Assembly (NCBI RefSeq): GCF_963676735.1
Contig: NZ_OY781464.1
Coordinates: 4,125,001 to 4,189,000 of the forward strand
Direction: 5' to 3'
DNA: 64,000 bases
Source: an uncultured Draconibacterium sp.
Lineage (GTDB): Bacteria; Bacteroidota; Bacteroidia; Bacteroidales; Prolixibacteraceae
The position numbers and the translations under genes were made by a program. The stretch's first letter is position 1. Each line of letters starts with the position of its first letter. The notes beneath the pieces are model-generated. The model made no database searches, was not told the origin of the DNA, and saw only the letters and a program-made list of their open reading frames with translations. Shown here in pieces: positions 32,858 through 41,086 of the stretch.

Positions 32858-33571
32858 ATGAAAACACTAAAAAAACTCATTCTTCTTCTTATGGTTGCCG
32901 TTACAAGCTACGGTACTGTGCTTGCCGGTAACAGCGACGAAACCCAAAACAGGCATGTTGAAGGATTTAACGCCATAAAAGTATCAACCGGAATTGATTT
33001 ATACCTCACAATGGGTGATGCCGAAGCGGTAAAGGTGGTAGCAGACGACGATATAATTGACGACCTGATTACCGAAGTAAAAAACGGAACCCTGCATATT
33101 TATATGAAACGTAACAACTGGTTTAACTGGGGCAGTGGCAATAAAACAAAAAAAGCTTACGTAACGGTTAAAGAGCTCGAAGAATTACGTGCTTCTTCAG
33201 GGTCGGACGTAAAATCGCAAAATATGCTGAAAGGCGAAAAGCTGGAAGTAAGCTGCAGCAGTGGAAGTGATGTTGAACTGGAGGTGTTTTACAAAAACAT
33301 TTCGGTAGACACCAGCAGTGGTAGCGATTCGAAATTGAGAGGAAAAGTAAAAACACTGCGTGTTGATGCCAGCAGCGGTTCGGATATTAAAGCAGCTGAC
33401 CTTGAAGCGGTTATTTGTTATGCCGACGCCAGCAGCGGTTCGGATATTACCGTTAATGTAAGTAGCGAGATTTATGCCAGTGCCAGCAGCGGTTCGGATA
33501 TTAACTATTACGGAAAGCCCGAAGTTCGGGATATTAATGAATCAAGCGGTGGCGATGTAAAACAACGATAA
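32858..33571 (+). CDS. DUF2807 (head-GIN domain) exported protein
   Basis: A 237-residue paralogue of the preceding protein, with a signal peptide (MKTLKKLILLLMVAVTSYGTVLA) instead of a lipobox. The beta-helix turns are SSGSD repeats (SSGSDVKSQ, SSGSDVELE, SSGSDSKLR, SSGSDIKAA, SSGSDITVN, SSGSDINYY). The DNA shows near-identical units GCCAGCAGCGGTTCGGATAT at 33369, 33427 and 33483, so the repeat is recently homogenised. An upstream in-frame ATG at 32813 exists, but the start at 32858 gives a clean signal peptide. The two differ by lipidated versus soluble export and may work together at the surface. Confidence 0.88.
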   Translation: MKTLKKLILLLMVAVTSYGTVLAGNSDETQNRHVEGFNAIKVSTGIDLYLTMGDAEAVKVVADDDIIDDLITEVKNGTLHIYMKRNNWFNWGSGNKTKKAYVTVKELEELRASSGSDVKSQNMLKGEKLEVSCSSGSDVELEVFYKNISVDTSSGSDSKLRGKVKTLRVDASSGSDIKAADLEAVICYADASSGSDITVNVSSEIYASASSGSDINYYGKPEVRDINESSGGDVKQR

Positions 33572-33580
33572 TAAATTCAG

Positions 33581-33603
33581 GGCGGATATTCCGCCTTTTT
33601 TTT
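33581..33603 (+). terminator. Rho-independent terminator after the second DUF2807 gene
   Basis: GGCGGA pairs with TCCGCC around TAT, followed by eight T residues. Confidence 0.9.
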
Positions 33604-33661
33604 CCGCTCTTATAATAAGGCTTTCAACAGAATCGTTTATTTTGCGTTTTAGTTTTTTCGG

Positions 33662-35038
33662 ATGAAAGCCATTTACATCAAAATAATACTAATTGCAGTT
33701 CTGTTGGGATTTACCAGCCTCGATTTTGTACAGGCACAAGATGGTAACCCACTTCAATTTTTAACCAGTGTAAGTCAGTCATCGCTGTCGAACCCGGCAT
33801 TTCACAACCAAAACGAAAAACTGGTAATTGGCCTTCCTCTTGTTTCGGGAGCCATGTTTGGCTGGAATGCCAACTTTTCGCCCAACTATATTTTTTCTGA
33901 AAACTTTTCGTACAGTTTCGATAATTTTTACCGCTCGTTGGGCGAACCCGGCGATGCAAATTCGCTAGTTACCGTACCCCTTGTTTATTTAAGCCTCACA
34001 AAAAACAAGCAAACATTTGGCCTTTCCATCTCCGAAAAAATGCTAGTCTCCAGCAATTTCGACCATGAAGTGCTAAAATTTATCGACCTTGGCTTAATTC
34101 CCTACTATGGCAAAGAGGAACTTTATGGCCCCATTTCGTTAAAAACAAAATTGTACCGCGAAGTGGCTTTTACCTACGCCGTTCAGGTAGATAAAAAAAT
34201 AAGTATTGGCGTGCGGCCTAAATTGTTATTCGGAAAATTTTATTACGATATCAACGAATTATATCTTCAGGTGCAAACCCTTGCCGATGAGCAAATAATG
34301 CAGGTAATTCCCACAGGAGAGTATCGGATATCGGGCCCCATTGATGTGGAATACGATAGCGAAAGAAAAAAAACTGTGATAAAACCCGACTTTACAGCAG
34401 GCGATTATTTTTTTAAGTTTAGAAATATGGGTGCAGCAATTGATTTGGGTTTAAGTGCCCGAATTAACGAGCAAACCACACTGTCTTTTTCGCTTTCTGA
34501 TTTAGGTTTTACAGCGTTAAAATACCGGGCCTACGACAATACCTACACGGGATCGATGGATTACGCTCAAGACGACCTTTACCAGTCGCACGACCCCAAT
34601 GCTCCCAATTATTTTGAACCCAAAGAAGCCCTGTTGGCCTTTACCGATTCGTTACCATTTATAACTTCGGCCGAAGCCATAGCAAAACGGCAATACGAGT
34701 TGATGCCCTTAAAATTGAATTTATCAGCAACATATCGGCTTACCGATAAAATGAAACTTAACTTTTCAGAGTACCTTTCTGTTGCCAACGGACGGACAAC
34801 AAGTTATCTATCGGCCTACTACACTGTAAACCTGGGAACGAAACTTGAACTGAGCACCGGTTTAAACCTGCAGAATACCGAAAAACTTTTACCTGGGTTT
34901 GGCTGCAGCTACACCGGCAAAGGTGCACAGTTCTACCTGGCAACCAATAATATTTACAAGCTGGTGCAACCTTCTAAAGCAAAAAATTTAAATTTGTGGT
35001 TTGGCGTGAATTTTTTATTTAACACGCAGCAAAAATAG
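33662..35038 (+). CDS. DUF5723-family outer-membrane protein
   Basis: A 458-residue exported protein: signal peptide ending LDFVQAQ, then PLQFLTSVSQSSLSNPAFHNQ, which resembles the start of PorV/DUF5723 proteins of Bacteroidota, and long beta-rich barrel segments to the C-terminus (LWFGVNFLFN). Members of DUF5723 are predicted outer-membrane barrels of unknown function, sometimes linked to type IX secretion substrates. No partner is evident here except the small DUF4834 protein that follows after 8 bp, so the two are probably cotranscribed. Confidence 0.8.
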   Translation: MKAIYIKIILIAVLLGFTSLDFVQAQDGNPLQFLTSVSQSSLSNPAFHNQNEKLVIGLPLVSGAMFGWNANFSPNYIFSENFSYSFDNFYRSLGEPGDANSLVTVPLVYLSLTKNKQTFGLSISEKMLVSSNFDHEVLKFIDLGLIPYYGKEELYGPISLKTKLYREVAFTYAVQVDKKISIGVRPKLLFGKFYYDINELYLQVQTLADEQIMQVIPTGEYRISGPIDVEYDSERKKTVIKPDFTAGDYFFKFRNMGAAIDLGLSARINEQTTLSFSLSDLGFTALKYRAYDNTYTGSMDYAQDDLYQSHDPNAPNYFEPKEALLAFTDSLPFITSAEAIAKRQYELMPLKLNLSATYRLTDKMKLNFSEYLSVANGRTTSYLSAYYTVNLGTKLELSTGLNLQNTEKLLPGFGCSYTGKGAQFYLATNNIYKLVQPSKAKNLNLWFGVNFLFNTQQK

Positions 35039-35046
35039 TTTTTAGT

Positions 35047-35322
35047 ATGACATTATTTATTACACTATACGTTGTTAATTTCATCAGAACCCTAATAATA
35101 ATTGCTGTTATCTACTTTGGATTTCGTTTTATAGTTCGCTATCTCTTTCCAAAAATAATCGATAAAGGGGTAAAAAACATGCAACAAAAAATGCGCGATC
35201 AACAGCGTCAGCAACAACCCAAGCGACCTGAAGGGGAAGTAACGGTTGAAGGCAGGCCACAAGCCAACAACAAAGATAACAAGCAAAATGGTGAATACAT
35301 TGATTTTGAGGAGGTAGATTAG
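35047..35322 (+). CDS. DUF4834-family small membrane protein
   Basis: A 91-residue protein with one N-terminal membrane segment, in which IIAVIYFGFRFIVRYLFP is conserved, a basic QQKMRDQQRQQQPKRPEGEV stretch and an acidic tail (EYIDFEEVD). This matches DUF4834 of Bacteroidota, for which no function is known. It is cotranscribed with the DUF5723 gene (8-bp gap). A weak hairpin CCGTAC...GTACGG lies at 35330-35346 between it and the convergent acyltransferase gene. Confidence 0.85.
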   Translation: MTLFITLYVVNFIRTLIIIAVIYFGFRFIVRYLFPKIIDKGVKNMQQKMRDQQRQQQPKRPEGEVTVEGRPQANNKDNKQNGEYIDFEEVD

Positions 35323-35363
35323 AAAACTGCCCGTACACAACGTACGGCTTACTCAAAAAATTA

Positions 35364-36023
35364 TCACTTTAAAAACCCTTCGCTCGAAAACGGCAATTTT
35401 GTAGGTTTCGGAGCCACAAAAACCTCTCCGGGGCGGGTATCGTTTAGCATTGTAACACCGGCGCCAATAATACAATTTTCGGCAATAGTAATGCCATCGC
35501 GTAAAACGGTTCCTTTTCCTAAAAACACATTCTTTTTAATTGTAATACAGCCTGATATACTTGCCCCCCCACCAATGTAACAATTATCGGCAATACGGGT
35601 ATCGTGCCCAATATTACAGCTATCGCGCAAAAACACATTATTGCCTAAAACCACATTAGGCTGTACAGAAACACAAGCGGCCACAAAACAATTATCGCCT
35701 ATTTTTAAATCGGAAAACACCGCTGCATTGGGATGGATAAAACTATCCAGCTTATAACCTTTTTCACGGGCTTCTTTACATTTTAATTCCCTATTCCTGT
35801 TTACATCAGAATAGCTCATGGCTACAAACATCTCGTATTTATCCGGGGGGTACGTATTCTGAACTCTCTCAAACGGCACAAGAGGTTTATCAAGAAAATT
35901 ATCATCTTGAATGAATGAATCATCCACTGTAAAAGCAGCTACTTTTCTTTTTGAAAACTGCTGATAACAATAAAATACATTTACTGCCATTGGCCCAATT
36001 CCAAACAAGACTATTTCTTTCAT
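35364..36023 (-). CDS. NeuD/PglD-type acyltransferase (left-handed beta-helix)
   Basis: A 219-residue protein with a small N-terminal Rossmann-like domain (MKEIVLFGIGPMAVNVFYCY) and a C-terminal hexapeptide-repeat helix (LKIGDNCFVAACVSVQPNVV, DSCNIGHDTRIADNCYIGGG, ITIAENCIIGAG). Such enzymes transfer acyl groups, usually acetyl from acetyl-CoA, to amino or hydroxyl groups of sugars. It ends the FkbH cassette 13 bp after the FkbH gene, so it may use the acyl-ACP made there instead of acetyl-CoA; this is inference. The frame is open to 36146, but the start at 36023 avoids overlap with FkbH. Confidence 0.88.
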   Translation of the reverse strand: MKEIVLFGIGPMAVNVFYCYQQFSKRKVAAFTVDDSFIQDDNFLDKPLVPFERVQNTYPPDKYEMFVAMSYSDVNRNRELKCKEAREKGYKLDSFIHPNAAVFSDLKIGDNCFVAACVSVQPNVVLGNNVFLRDSCNIGHDTRIADNCYIGGGASISGCITIKKNVFLGKGTVLRDGITIAENCIIGAGVTMLNDTRPGEVFVAPKPTKLPFSSEGFLK

Positions 36024-36036
36024 ACCTATTTCAGTT

Positions 36037-37074
36037 TTACATTTTAATATTAAGTTTGAGGTAAGCTGGCATGGATACCTGTGAGCATAGCCTATGCCGC
36101 AACAGTTCAACCCCATCTTTTTTTGTTTCTTCGGTAAAGCCGGCAAAACGATACGTTATATTCATCATCCGATTTTTTGATGTTGGTTTAAACACCGCTT
36201 TTAACTCTACCTCTTTTTCACGAGCCAGGTTTATCAGGTACCCCAGCAAAACGGCACCAATACCGCGCGACATTACACGGCAAGACATTAAGAACAATTG
36301 TATCGTCCAAACTTTCAGATCTTTCTCAATTAAGATCAACCCGATATGCCCATACGTTCCAAACTTATCTTCCAACCGTGCCATTAGCAACAAATGATTT
36401 TCAGACTTTGCCAGCTCTTTTAATTCTTCGTAAGAAAAAGTTACTCCGGAGGAGTTAAGCTGATTGGTGCGTTCAGTTAATTCAACCGCCCTTTGCAAGT
36501 CGCTTTCGCCGGCCCGAAAAAGGTCGAGTTTCATTCCCAGTGTTTCCAAAAAATCGGTATTTGTACCCTGAAATAGCTGTTCTTTTTCCGATCGTAAAAA
36601 ATCGCTTTTGTACATTTCCCTGCGCAAAGCTGAATCGGAGGTTACAAATTCAGGATTCAGGTAATCAAGGTTTAGCAGGTCGTTGATTTCATTTCCGTTA
36701 ACACAGCGAACCTCGGGTAAGCGGAATTGCACCTCCTGACGTTCAAACTCCTGATCATCAATAAAAACAAGCGAATCGACACCGATATTTAACCCGGTGG
36801 CAATGTTTTGTAGTGCTTCCGATTTTGGATTCCAGCTTATCTGAGGTAACAAAAAAAAGTGGTCGACACCCATTTCTTGTAGCCGATGCATCGCCTCATC
36901 ATAATTATTCTTACTGGCCACCGATTGTAAAATACCACGTGAATCCAGCGTTTTAAGCGCGTGTTTTATCCCCTCTTTCAGGCGCACCTCATCGCCTTCG
37001 GGCAGCGTACCGTGCCACAGGGTATTATCCAAATCCCAAACCACGCATTTGGCTATTTTATTGGCTCTACTCAT
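36037..37074 (-). CDS. fkbH: FkbH-like HAD-IIIC protein (glyceryl transfer to ACP)
   Basis: A 345-residue FkbH homologue. The N-terminal HAD domain has the DxDNT motif (CVVWDLDNTLWHGTL, residues about 11-25) and a second acidic motif FIDDQEFER near 118. The C-terminal acyltransferase-like region carries GTYGHIGLILIE. In methoxymalonyl-ACP pathways FkbH converts 1,3-bisphosphoglycerate into a glyceryl thioester on itself and passes it to an ACP. The neighbouring ACP, acyl-CoA dehydrogenase and hydroxyacyl-CoA dehydrogenase complete the FkbHIJK set. The O-methyltransferase FkbG and any polyketide synthase are absent here. Confidence 0.92.
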   Translation of the reverse strand: MSRANKIAKCVVWDLDNTLWHGTLPEGDEVRLKEGIKHALKTLDSRGILQSVASKNNYDEAMHRLQEMGVDHFFLLPQISWNPKSEALQNIATGLNIGVDSLVFIDDQEFERQEVQFRLPEVRCVNGNEINDLLNLDYLNPEFVTSDSALRREMYKSDFLRSEKEQLFQGTNTDFLETLGMKLDLFRAGESDLQRAVELTERTNQLNSSGVTFSYEELKELAKSENHLLLMARLEDKFGTYGHIGLILIEKDLKVWTIQLFLMSCRVMSRGIGAVLLGYLINLAREKEVELKAVFKPTSKNRMMNITYRFAGFTEETKKDGVELLRHRLCSQVSMPAYLKLNIKM

Positions 37075-37092
37075 AACTACAGGCTGAGTGGC

Positions 37093-38214
37093 TTAATTAT
37101 ATTTTGAAATCATCAGCTGCAGCATCTGGTCAGATCCTTCAATCAATTGCATAATCTTGCTGTCACGGTAGAAACGTTCAACCGGATATTCATTGCTTAA
37201 TCCATTGGCGCCATGCAACTGAACCGAAGCTTCGGAAGCTGATTTTAACATTTTTGTGGCCATGTATTTTGCTGCCAGAATTTCGCCAAATGCCTCTCTT
37301 TTTTTGGCTTCCATATATTTTCCGGCACTAAAACACAAAAGCCTGGCAGCCTTAATATCAACGGCCATTTCACTGAGCATTCTTTTTACCAGCTGGTTAT
37401 TGGCAATTGGCTCACCAAACTGTTTCCGGTTTTTGGTATAAAGTTTCGAGCTTTCCATACATGCCTGTGCCATGCCCACACAGCCCCAGGCAATACTGTA
37501 ACGCCCAATATCAAGACCGGTAAAAGCAACAGGAAACAATCCAAATCCCACATTGCCCACCAGATGAGTTTGCGGAACACGAACATTTTCAAAATGAACC
37601 TCTCCAAGCATGCATCCACGTGCACCCAACAAACCGTTTATAGGCTTCACGCTTAATCCGGGTGCACCTGATGGAACCAGCAGGCTACAGATTTTACCGT
37701 TTAACTTTCCAAAAACCAAAAACAATCCGGCAATTTGAGCAAACGATATCCATTTTTTTGTGCCGTTTAAAACATAAAAACTACCCTCTTCAGTAACCTG
37801 CATTTCTATGCTGCTGGCATCGCTGCCATGCCCCGGCTCGGTTAGTGCAAAAGCTGCTATTTGGTTACCACTTGTAAGTTGTGGGAGAAATTTATTTTTT
37901 AAGGGCTCGCTGCCCCAGCGATTCAGAACTGCTCCAACCATATTTTGCACGGTTAGTAAACTGCGCACCGATGTACAGGCTTTACCGGCTTCTTCGTTCA
38001 GCAGGCCAAAAGTTACAGGATCGAGATTCAGTCCACCATATACTTCCGGAAGAATGGCACCCAGGTAGCCCGCTGTTGACAGTTGCTTAATAATTGATTC
38101 CGGCACTTGCTCCTCCCGGTCGATTTGAGCAGCCAGGGGGGCAATTTTAATCCCGAAAAATTCAGCATAACTGGCCTGGGCTGCTAATTGATTTTTGGAG
38201 AGTAGAACATTCAT
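37093..38214 (-). CDS. Acyl-CoA dehydrogenase-like protein (FkbI-like)
   Basis: A 373-residue flavoprotein of the acyl-CoA dehydrogenase family (ALTEPGHGSDASSIEMQV, LTVQNMVGAVLNRWG, IMQLIEGSDQMLQLMI near the C-terminus with the catalytic-type Glu). It is the FkbI homologue by position, oxidising the hydroxyacyl-ACP semialdehyde toward hydroxymalonyl-ACP, instead of fatty-acid beta-oxidation. The context (ACP, FkbH) is the reason for that call, since sequence alone does not tell CoA from ACP substrates. It is 18 bp upstream of FkbH and 5 bp downstream of the ACP gene. Confidence 0.9.
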   Translation of the reverse strand: MNVLLSKNQLAAQASYAEFFGIKIAPLAAQIDREEQVPESIIKQLSTAGYLGAILPEVYGGLNLDPVTFGLLNEEAGKACTSVRSLLTVQNMVGAVLNRWGSEPLKNKFLPQLTSGNQIAAFALTEPGHGSDASSIEMQVTEEGSFYVLNGTKKWISFAQIAGLFLVFGKLNGKICSLLVPSGAPGLSVKPINGLLGARGCMLGEVHFENVRVPQTHLVGNVGFGLFPVAFTGLDIGRYSIAWGCVGMAQACMESSKLYTKNRKQFGEPIANNQLVKRMLSEMAVDIKAARLLCFSAGKYMEAKKREAFGEILAAKYMATKMLKSASEASVQLHGANGLSNEYPVERFYRDSKIMQLIEGSDQMLQLMISKYN

Positions 38215-38219
38215 TATAA

Positions 38220-38462
38220 CTAATTTTTGTTCTTTAAAACTAAGGTATTCAATGCGTCAACCGACCTAAAATTGTCGAGTTTTAGGTCTTCATTCGAAAT
38301 TTCAAATCCGAATTCTGTTTCAATAAAGTTAACCAGCTCCATAGCAAACAAAGAGTTTACCAGGCCTTGTTTAAACAGGTCTTCTTTGTCTGAAAATTCA
38401 TCAGATCCAATGTGATTAATTAAAAAATCACGAATTTTTTGGGTCTGCTCTGTTGTAGTCAT
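38220..38462 (-). CDS. Acyl carrier protein (FkbJ-like)
   Basis: An 80-residue acyl carrier protein with the phosphopantetheine site in LVNSLFAMELV, where Asn-Ser-Leu replaces the usual Asp-Ser-Leu; Ser near residue 38 is the modified residue. The DxS acidic residue is changed to Asn, which is common in specialised ACPs. It carries the glyceryl group in the FkbH pathway. The start ATG overlaps the stop of the hydroxyacyl dehydrogenase gene, giving translational coupling (ATGA). Confidence 0.9.
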   Translation of the reverse strand: MTTTEQTQKIRDFLINHIGSDEFSDKEDLFKQGLVNSLFAMELVNFIETEFGFEISNEDLKLDNFRSVDALNTLVLKNKN

Positions 38463-39328
38463 ATCGTTTTATATTCTTTAAGTTGATAAAATCCTTTTCC
38501 GTTTTTCTTACCGTAGAAACCGGCATCAACTATTTTTTTAAGGTACGGGCAAGGTCGGTATTTGCTGTCGTTAAAGCTATCGAACAAAACTATCAGCGAG
38601 TTCAGAATAGTATCAAGGCCAATCAGGTCGGCGGTTTCCAGGGGTCCCATTTTATGCCCAAAACAGTTTTTAAACGTTTTATCTATGTCTTCAACAGTGG
38701 CAACTCCTTCCTGCAAAAGGTAAATGGCTTCATTAATGGTGAGCATCAGTACCCGGTTCGAGATAAATCCGGGCGAGTCGTTTACCATCACCCATTCTTT
38801 ACCAAATGCCTTTAAAAACTGCTGGGTTTTTGCAATGGTTTCTTCACTTGAATGAAAGCCTTTTATCAGTTCAACGGTGTTTTTCATGGGCACCGGGTTC
38901 ATAAAATGAATACCAACAAACCGATCGGGCCGACCTGTAACTGAAGCTTGTTGCGTTATAGGAATAGCCGATGTATTTGATGCAAAAATAACATGAGGCG
39001 GGCATATTTGGTCCAACTCTTTCCAAAGCGTTTTTTTGATTTCCCAGTTTTCAGTTACATTTTCAATAATGTAATCTGCTTCCACCAGGGTATCAAGGGC
39101 TGAGGTAACAGTTAATTTACTTAACAAGTTTTCCAATACCAATCCCTGTAGTTCCGGTTTAAACATGAGTAAGAACCGGAATTCCTTTTTTAAATTCTGT
39201 TTAAATTTAAGTAGTTGATTATCATCAATATCAAAAAGAACAACATCTATTCCATGTGTCAATAAATCAATGGCCAAACCGCTTCCCATTACGCCAGCCC
39301 CTGCTACTCCTACTTTTGAAATTTCCAT
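38459..39328 (-). CDS. 3-hydroxyacyl-CoA dehydrogenase-like protein (FkbK-like)
   Basis: A 289-residue dehydrogenase with an N-terminal Rossmann fold (GVAGAGVMGSGLAIDLLTHG), the catalytic-type HFMNPVPMKN motif near residue 140, and the C-terminal helical domain (KMGPLETADLIGLDT). It matches the FkbK role: oxidation of glyceryl-ACP at C3, giving a 2-hydroxy-3-oxo unit. As the first gene of the cassette (order: this, ACP, acyl dehydrogenase, FkbH, acyltransferase), its promoter region probably drives all five. It is divergent from glyS. Confidence 0.9.
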   Translation of the reverse strand: MEISKVGVAGAGVMGSGLAIDLLTHGIDVVLFDIDDNQLLKFKQNLKKEFRFLLMFKPELQGLVLENLLSKLTVTSALDTLVEADYIIENVTENWEIKKTLWKELDQICPPHVIFASNTSAIPITQQASVTGRPDRFVGIHFMNPVPMKNTVELIKGFHSSEETIAKTQQFLKAFGKEWVMVNDSPGFISNRVLMLTINEAIYLLQEGVATVEDIDKTFKNCFGHKMGPLETADLIGLDTILNSLIVLFDSFNDSKYRPCPYLKKIVDAGFYGKKNGKGFYQLKEYKTI

Positions 39329-39409
39329 AGTTGAGGTTTCATAAACACGCCCAAATTACTGAAAATAGGAAAGAATTTACATTTTTCTCTAAAATTATTA
39401 AGAATCACT

Positions 39410-39417
39410 TATTTTTG
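39410..39417 (+). promoter_or_regulatory. Bacteroidota-type promoter core upstream of glyS
   Basis: TATTTTTG matches the -7 element TAnnTTTG of the Bacteroidota primary sigma factor and lies 28 bp before the start codon. The -33 region is a TTTTC-like match, so the call is moderate. Confidence 0.45.
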
Positions 39418-39444
39418 TGCTTCAATTCAGATAATTATAGTTAG

Positions 39445-40980
39445 ATGGCACAGGAAGATATTTTCAAGAAATTGGTAGCACACTGCAAAGAATACGGTTA
39501 TGTTTTTCAATCGAGCGAAATTTACGATGGCCTTGGTGCAGTGTACGATTACGGACAAATGGGTGTTGAACTAAAAAACAACATCAAAAAATACTGGTGG
39601 GACAGCATGGTGCTTTTGCACGAAAACGTGGTTGGATTGGATTCGGCCATATTTATGCACCCAACTATTTGGAAAGCATCGGGGCATGTTGATGCGTTTA
39701 ACGATCCGCTAATCGACAATAAAGACTCGAAAAAACGCTACCGTGCCGATGTATTGATTGAAGATGCCTTGGCAAAATTTGAAGCCAAAATGGATAAAGA
39801 AGTGGCCAAAGCTAAAAAACGTTTTGGCGATGCCTTCGACGAAAAACAGTTTCGCGAAACCAACCCTCGCGTTTTGGCTAACCAGAAAAAATACGACGAG
39901 CTACATGCCCGTTTTGCAAAGGCGCTTAACGACAGCAACCTTGAAGAACTAAAGCAAATCATCATCGATCAGGAAATTGCCTGCCCCATTTCAGGCTCAC
40001 GGAACTGGACAGATGTGCGCCAGTTTAACCTAATGTTTTCAACCGAAATGGGATCGACTGCTGAAGGAGCATCAAAAATTTTCCTTCGCCCGGAAACAGC
40101 CCAGGGTATTTTTGTAAACTACCTTAACGTGCAAAAAACCGGACGAATGAAAATCCCGTTTGGGATTGCACAAATTGGTAAAGCATTCCGTAACGAGATT
40201 GTTGCCCGCCAGTTTATTTTCCGCATGCGCGAATTTGAACAAATGGAGATGCAATTTTTTGTGCGCCCTGGCTCTGAGCTCGACTGGTTTGAAAAATGGA
40301 AAGAAACCCGCATAAAATGGCACCGTGCCCTTGGCTTTGGCGACGAGAATTACCGTTTCCACGAGCACGAGAAGCTGGCACACTATGCTAATGCAGCCGT
40401 TGATGTGGAATATAAATTTCCCTTTGGCTTTAAAGAAGTGGAAGGCATACACTCGCGTACCGACTTTGACCTGTCACAGCACGAAAAATATTCAGGCAAA
40501 AAAATTCGCTACTTCGATCCGGAGTTAAACGAATCGTATGTGCCATACGTAGTAGAAACATCAATTGGTGTCGACCGCATGTTCCTGCAAGTAATTTCGG
40601 CCAGTTATTGCGAAGAGCAGCTGGAGAAAGATTCGCGTGTGGTACTGAAACTGCCTCCGGTACTGGCTCCTGTAAAACTGGCGGTTATGCCACTGGTTAA
40701 AAAAGACGGACTACCGGAAAAAGCCCGCGAAATCATCGACGAACTGAAATTTGATTTCAACTGCCAGTACGACGAGAAAGACTCGATTGGCAAACGTTAC
40801 CGCCGCCAGGATGCCATTGGTACTCCATTCTGTGTAACGGTTGATCATCAATCGGCTGAAGACAACACAGTGACCATTCGCTACCGCGACACCATGGAGC
40901 AGGAACGTGTAGCCATTGCCGATTTAGGCAAAATTATTGGAGAGCAGGTGAGTTATAAAAATCTATTTGCGAAATTATAG
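39445..40980 (+). CDS. glyS: Glycyl-tRNA synthetase (alpha2 type)
   Basis: A 511-residue class II synthetase of the homodimeric, eukaryote-like type. The N-terminus DIFKKLVAHCKEYGYVFQSS is followed by the motif 1-2-3 elements: FLRPETAQGIFVNYL (residues about 214-228), GIAQIGKAFRNEIVARQFIFRMREFEQ (motif 2) and ETSIGVDRMFLQV (motif 3), then the anticodon-binding domain. Charges tRNA-Gly in the cytoplasm. It is a single essential gene sitting between the FkbH cassette (divergent) and the polysaccharide genes, ended by a strong terminator. Confidence 0.96.
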   Translation: MAQEDIFKKLVAHCKEYGYVFQSSEIYDGLGAVYDYGQMGVELKNNIKKYWWDSMVLLHENVVGLDSAIFMHPTIWKASGHVDAFNDPLIDNKDSKKRYRADVLIEDALAKFEAKMDKEVAKAKKRFGDAFDEKQFRETNPRVLANQKKYDELHARFAKALNDSNLEELKQIIIDQEIACPISGSRNWTDVRQFNLMFSTEMGSTAEGASKIFLRPETAQGIFVNYLNVQKTGRMKIPFGIAQIGKAFRNEIVARQFIFRMREFEQMEMQFFVRPGSELDWFEKWKETRIKWHRALGFGDENYRFHEHEKLAHYANAAVDVEYKFPFGFKEVEGIHSRTDFDLSQHEKYSGKKIRYFDPELNESYVPYVVETSIGVDRMFLQVISASYCEEQLEKDSRVVLKLPPVLAPVKLAVMPLVKKDGLPEKAREIIDELKFDFNCQYDEKDSIGKRYRRQDAIGTPFCVTVDHQSAEDNTVTIRYRDTMEQERVAIADLGKIIGEQVSYKNLFAKL

Positions 40981-41015
40981 GTTTCGGAAACCATGACTTA
41001 ACACCCCCGATTATT

Positions 41016-41057
41016 ATATGTGATAAAATTTATGCAATTTTATCACATATTTTTTTG
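41016..41057 (+). terminator. Rho-independent terminator after glyS
   Basis: A perfect 15-bp stem (arms ATATGTGATAAAATT and AATTTTATCACATAT) with a 5-nt loop, then seven T residues. Confidence 0.95.
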
Positions 41058-41086
41058 TTAATAACGAATCAAAAATTCCACATAAA

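Noticed and set aside
37093..39328. The dehydrogenase pair as fatty-acid beta-oxidation genes
   Set aside because: No thiolase or enoyl-CoA hydratase is present, and the coupled ACP and FkbH genes point to the extender-unit pathway.
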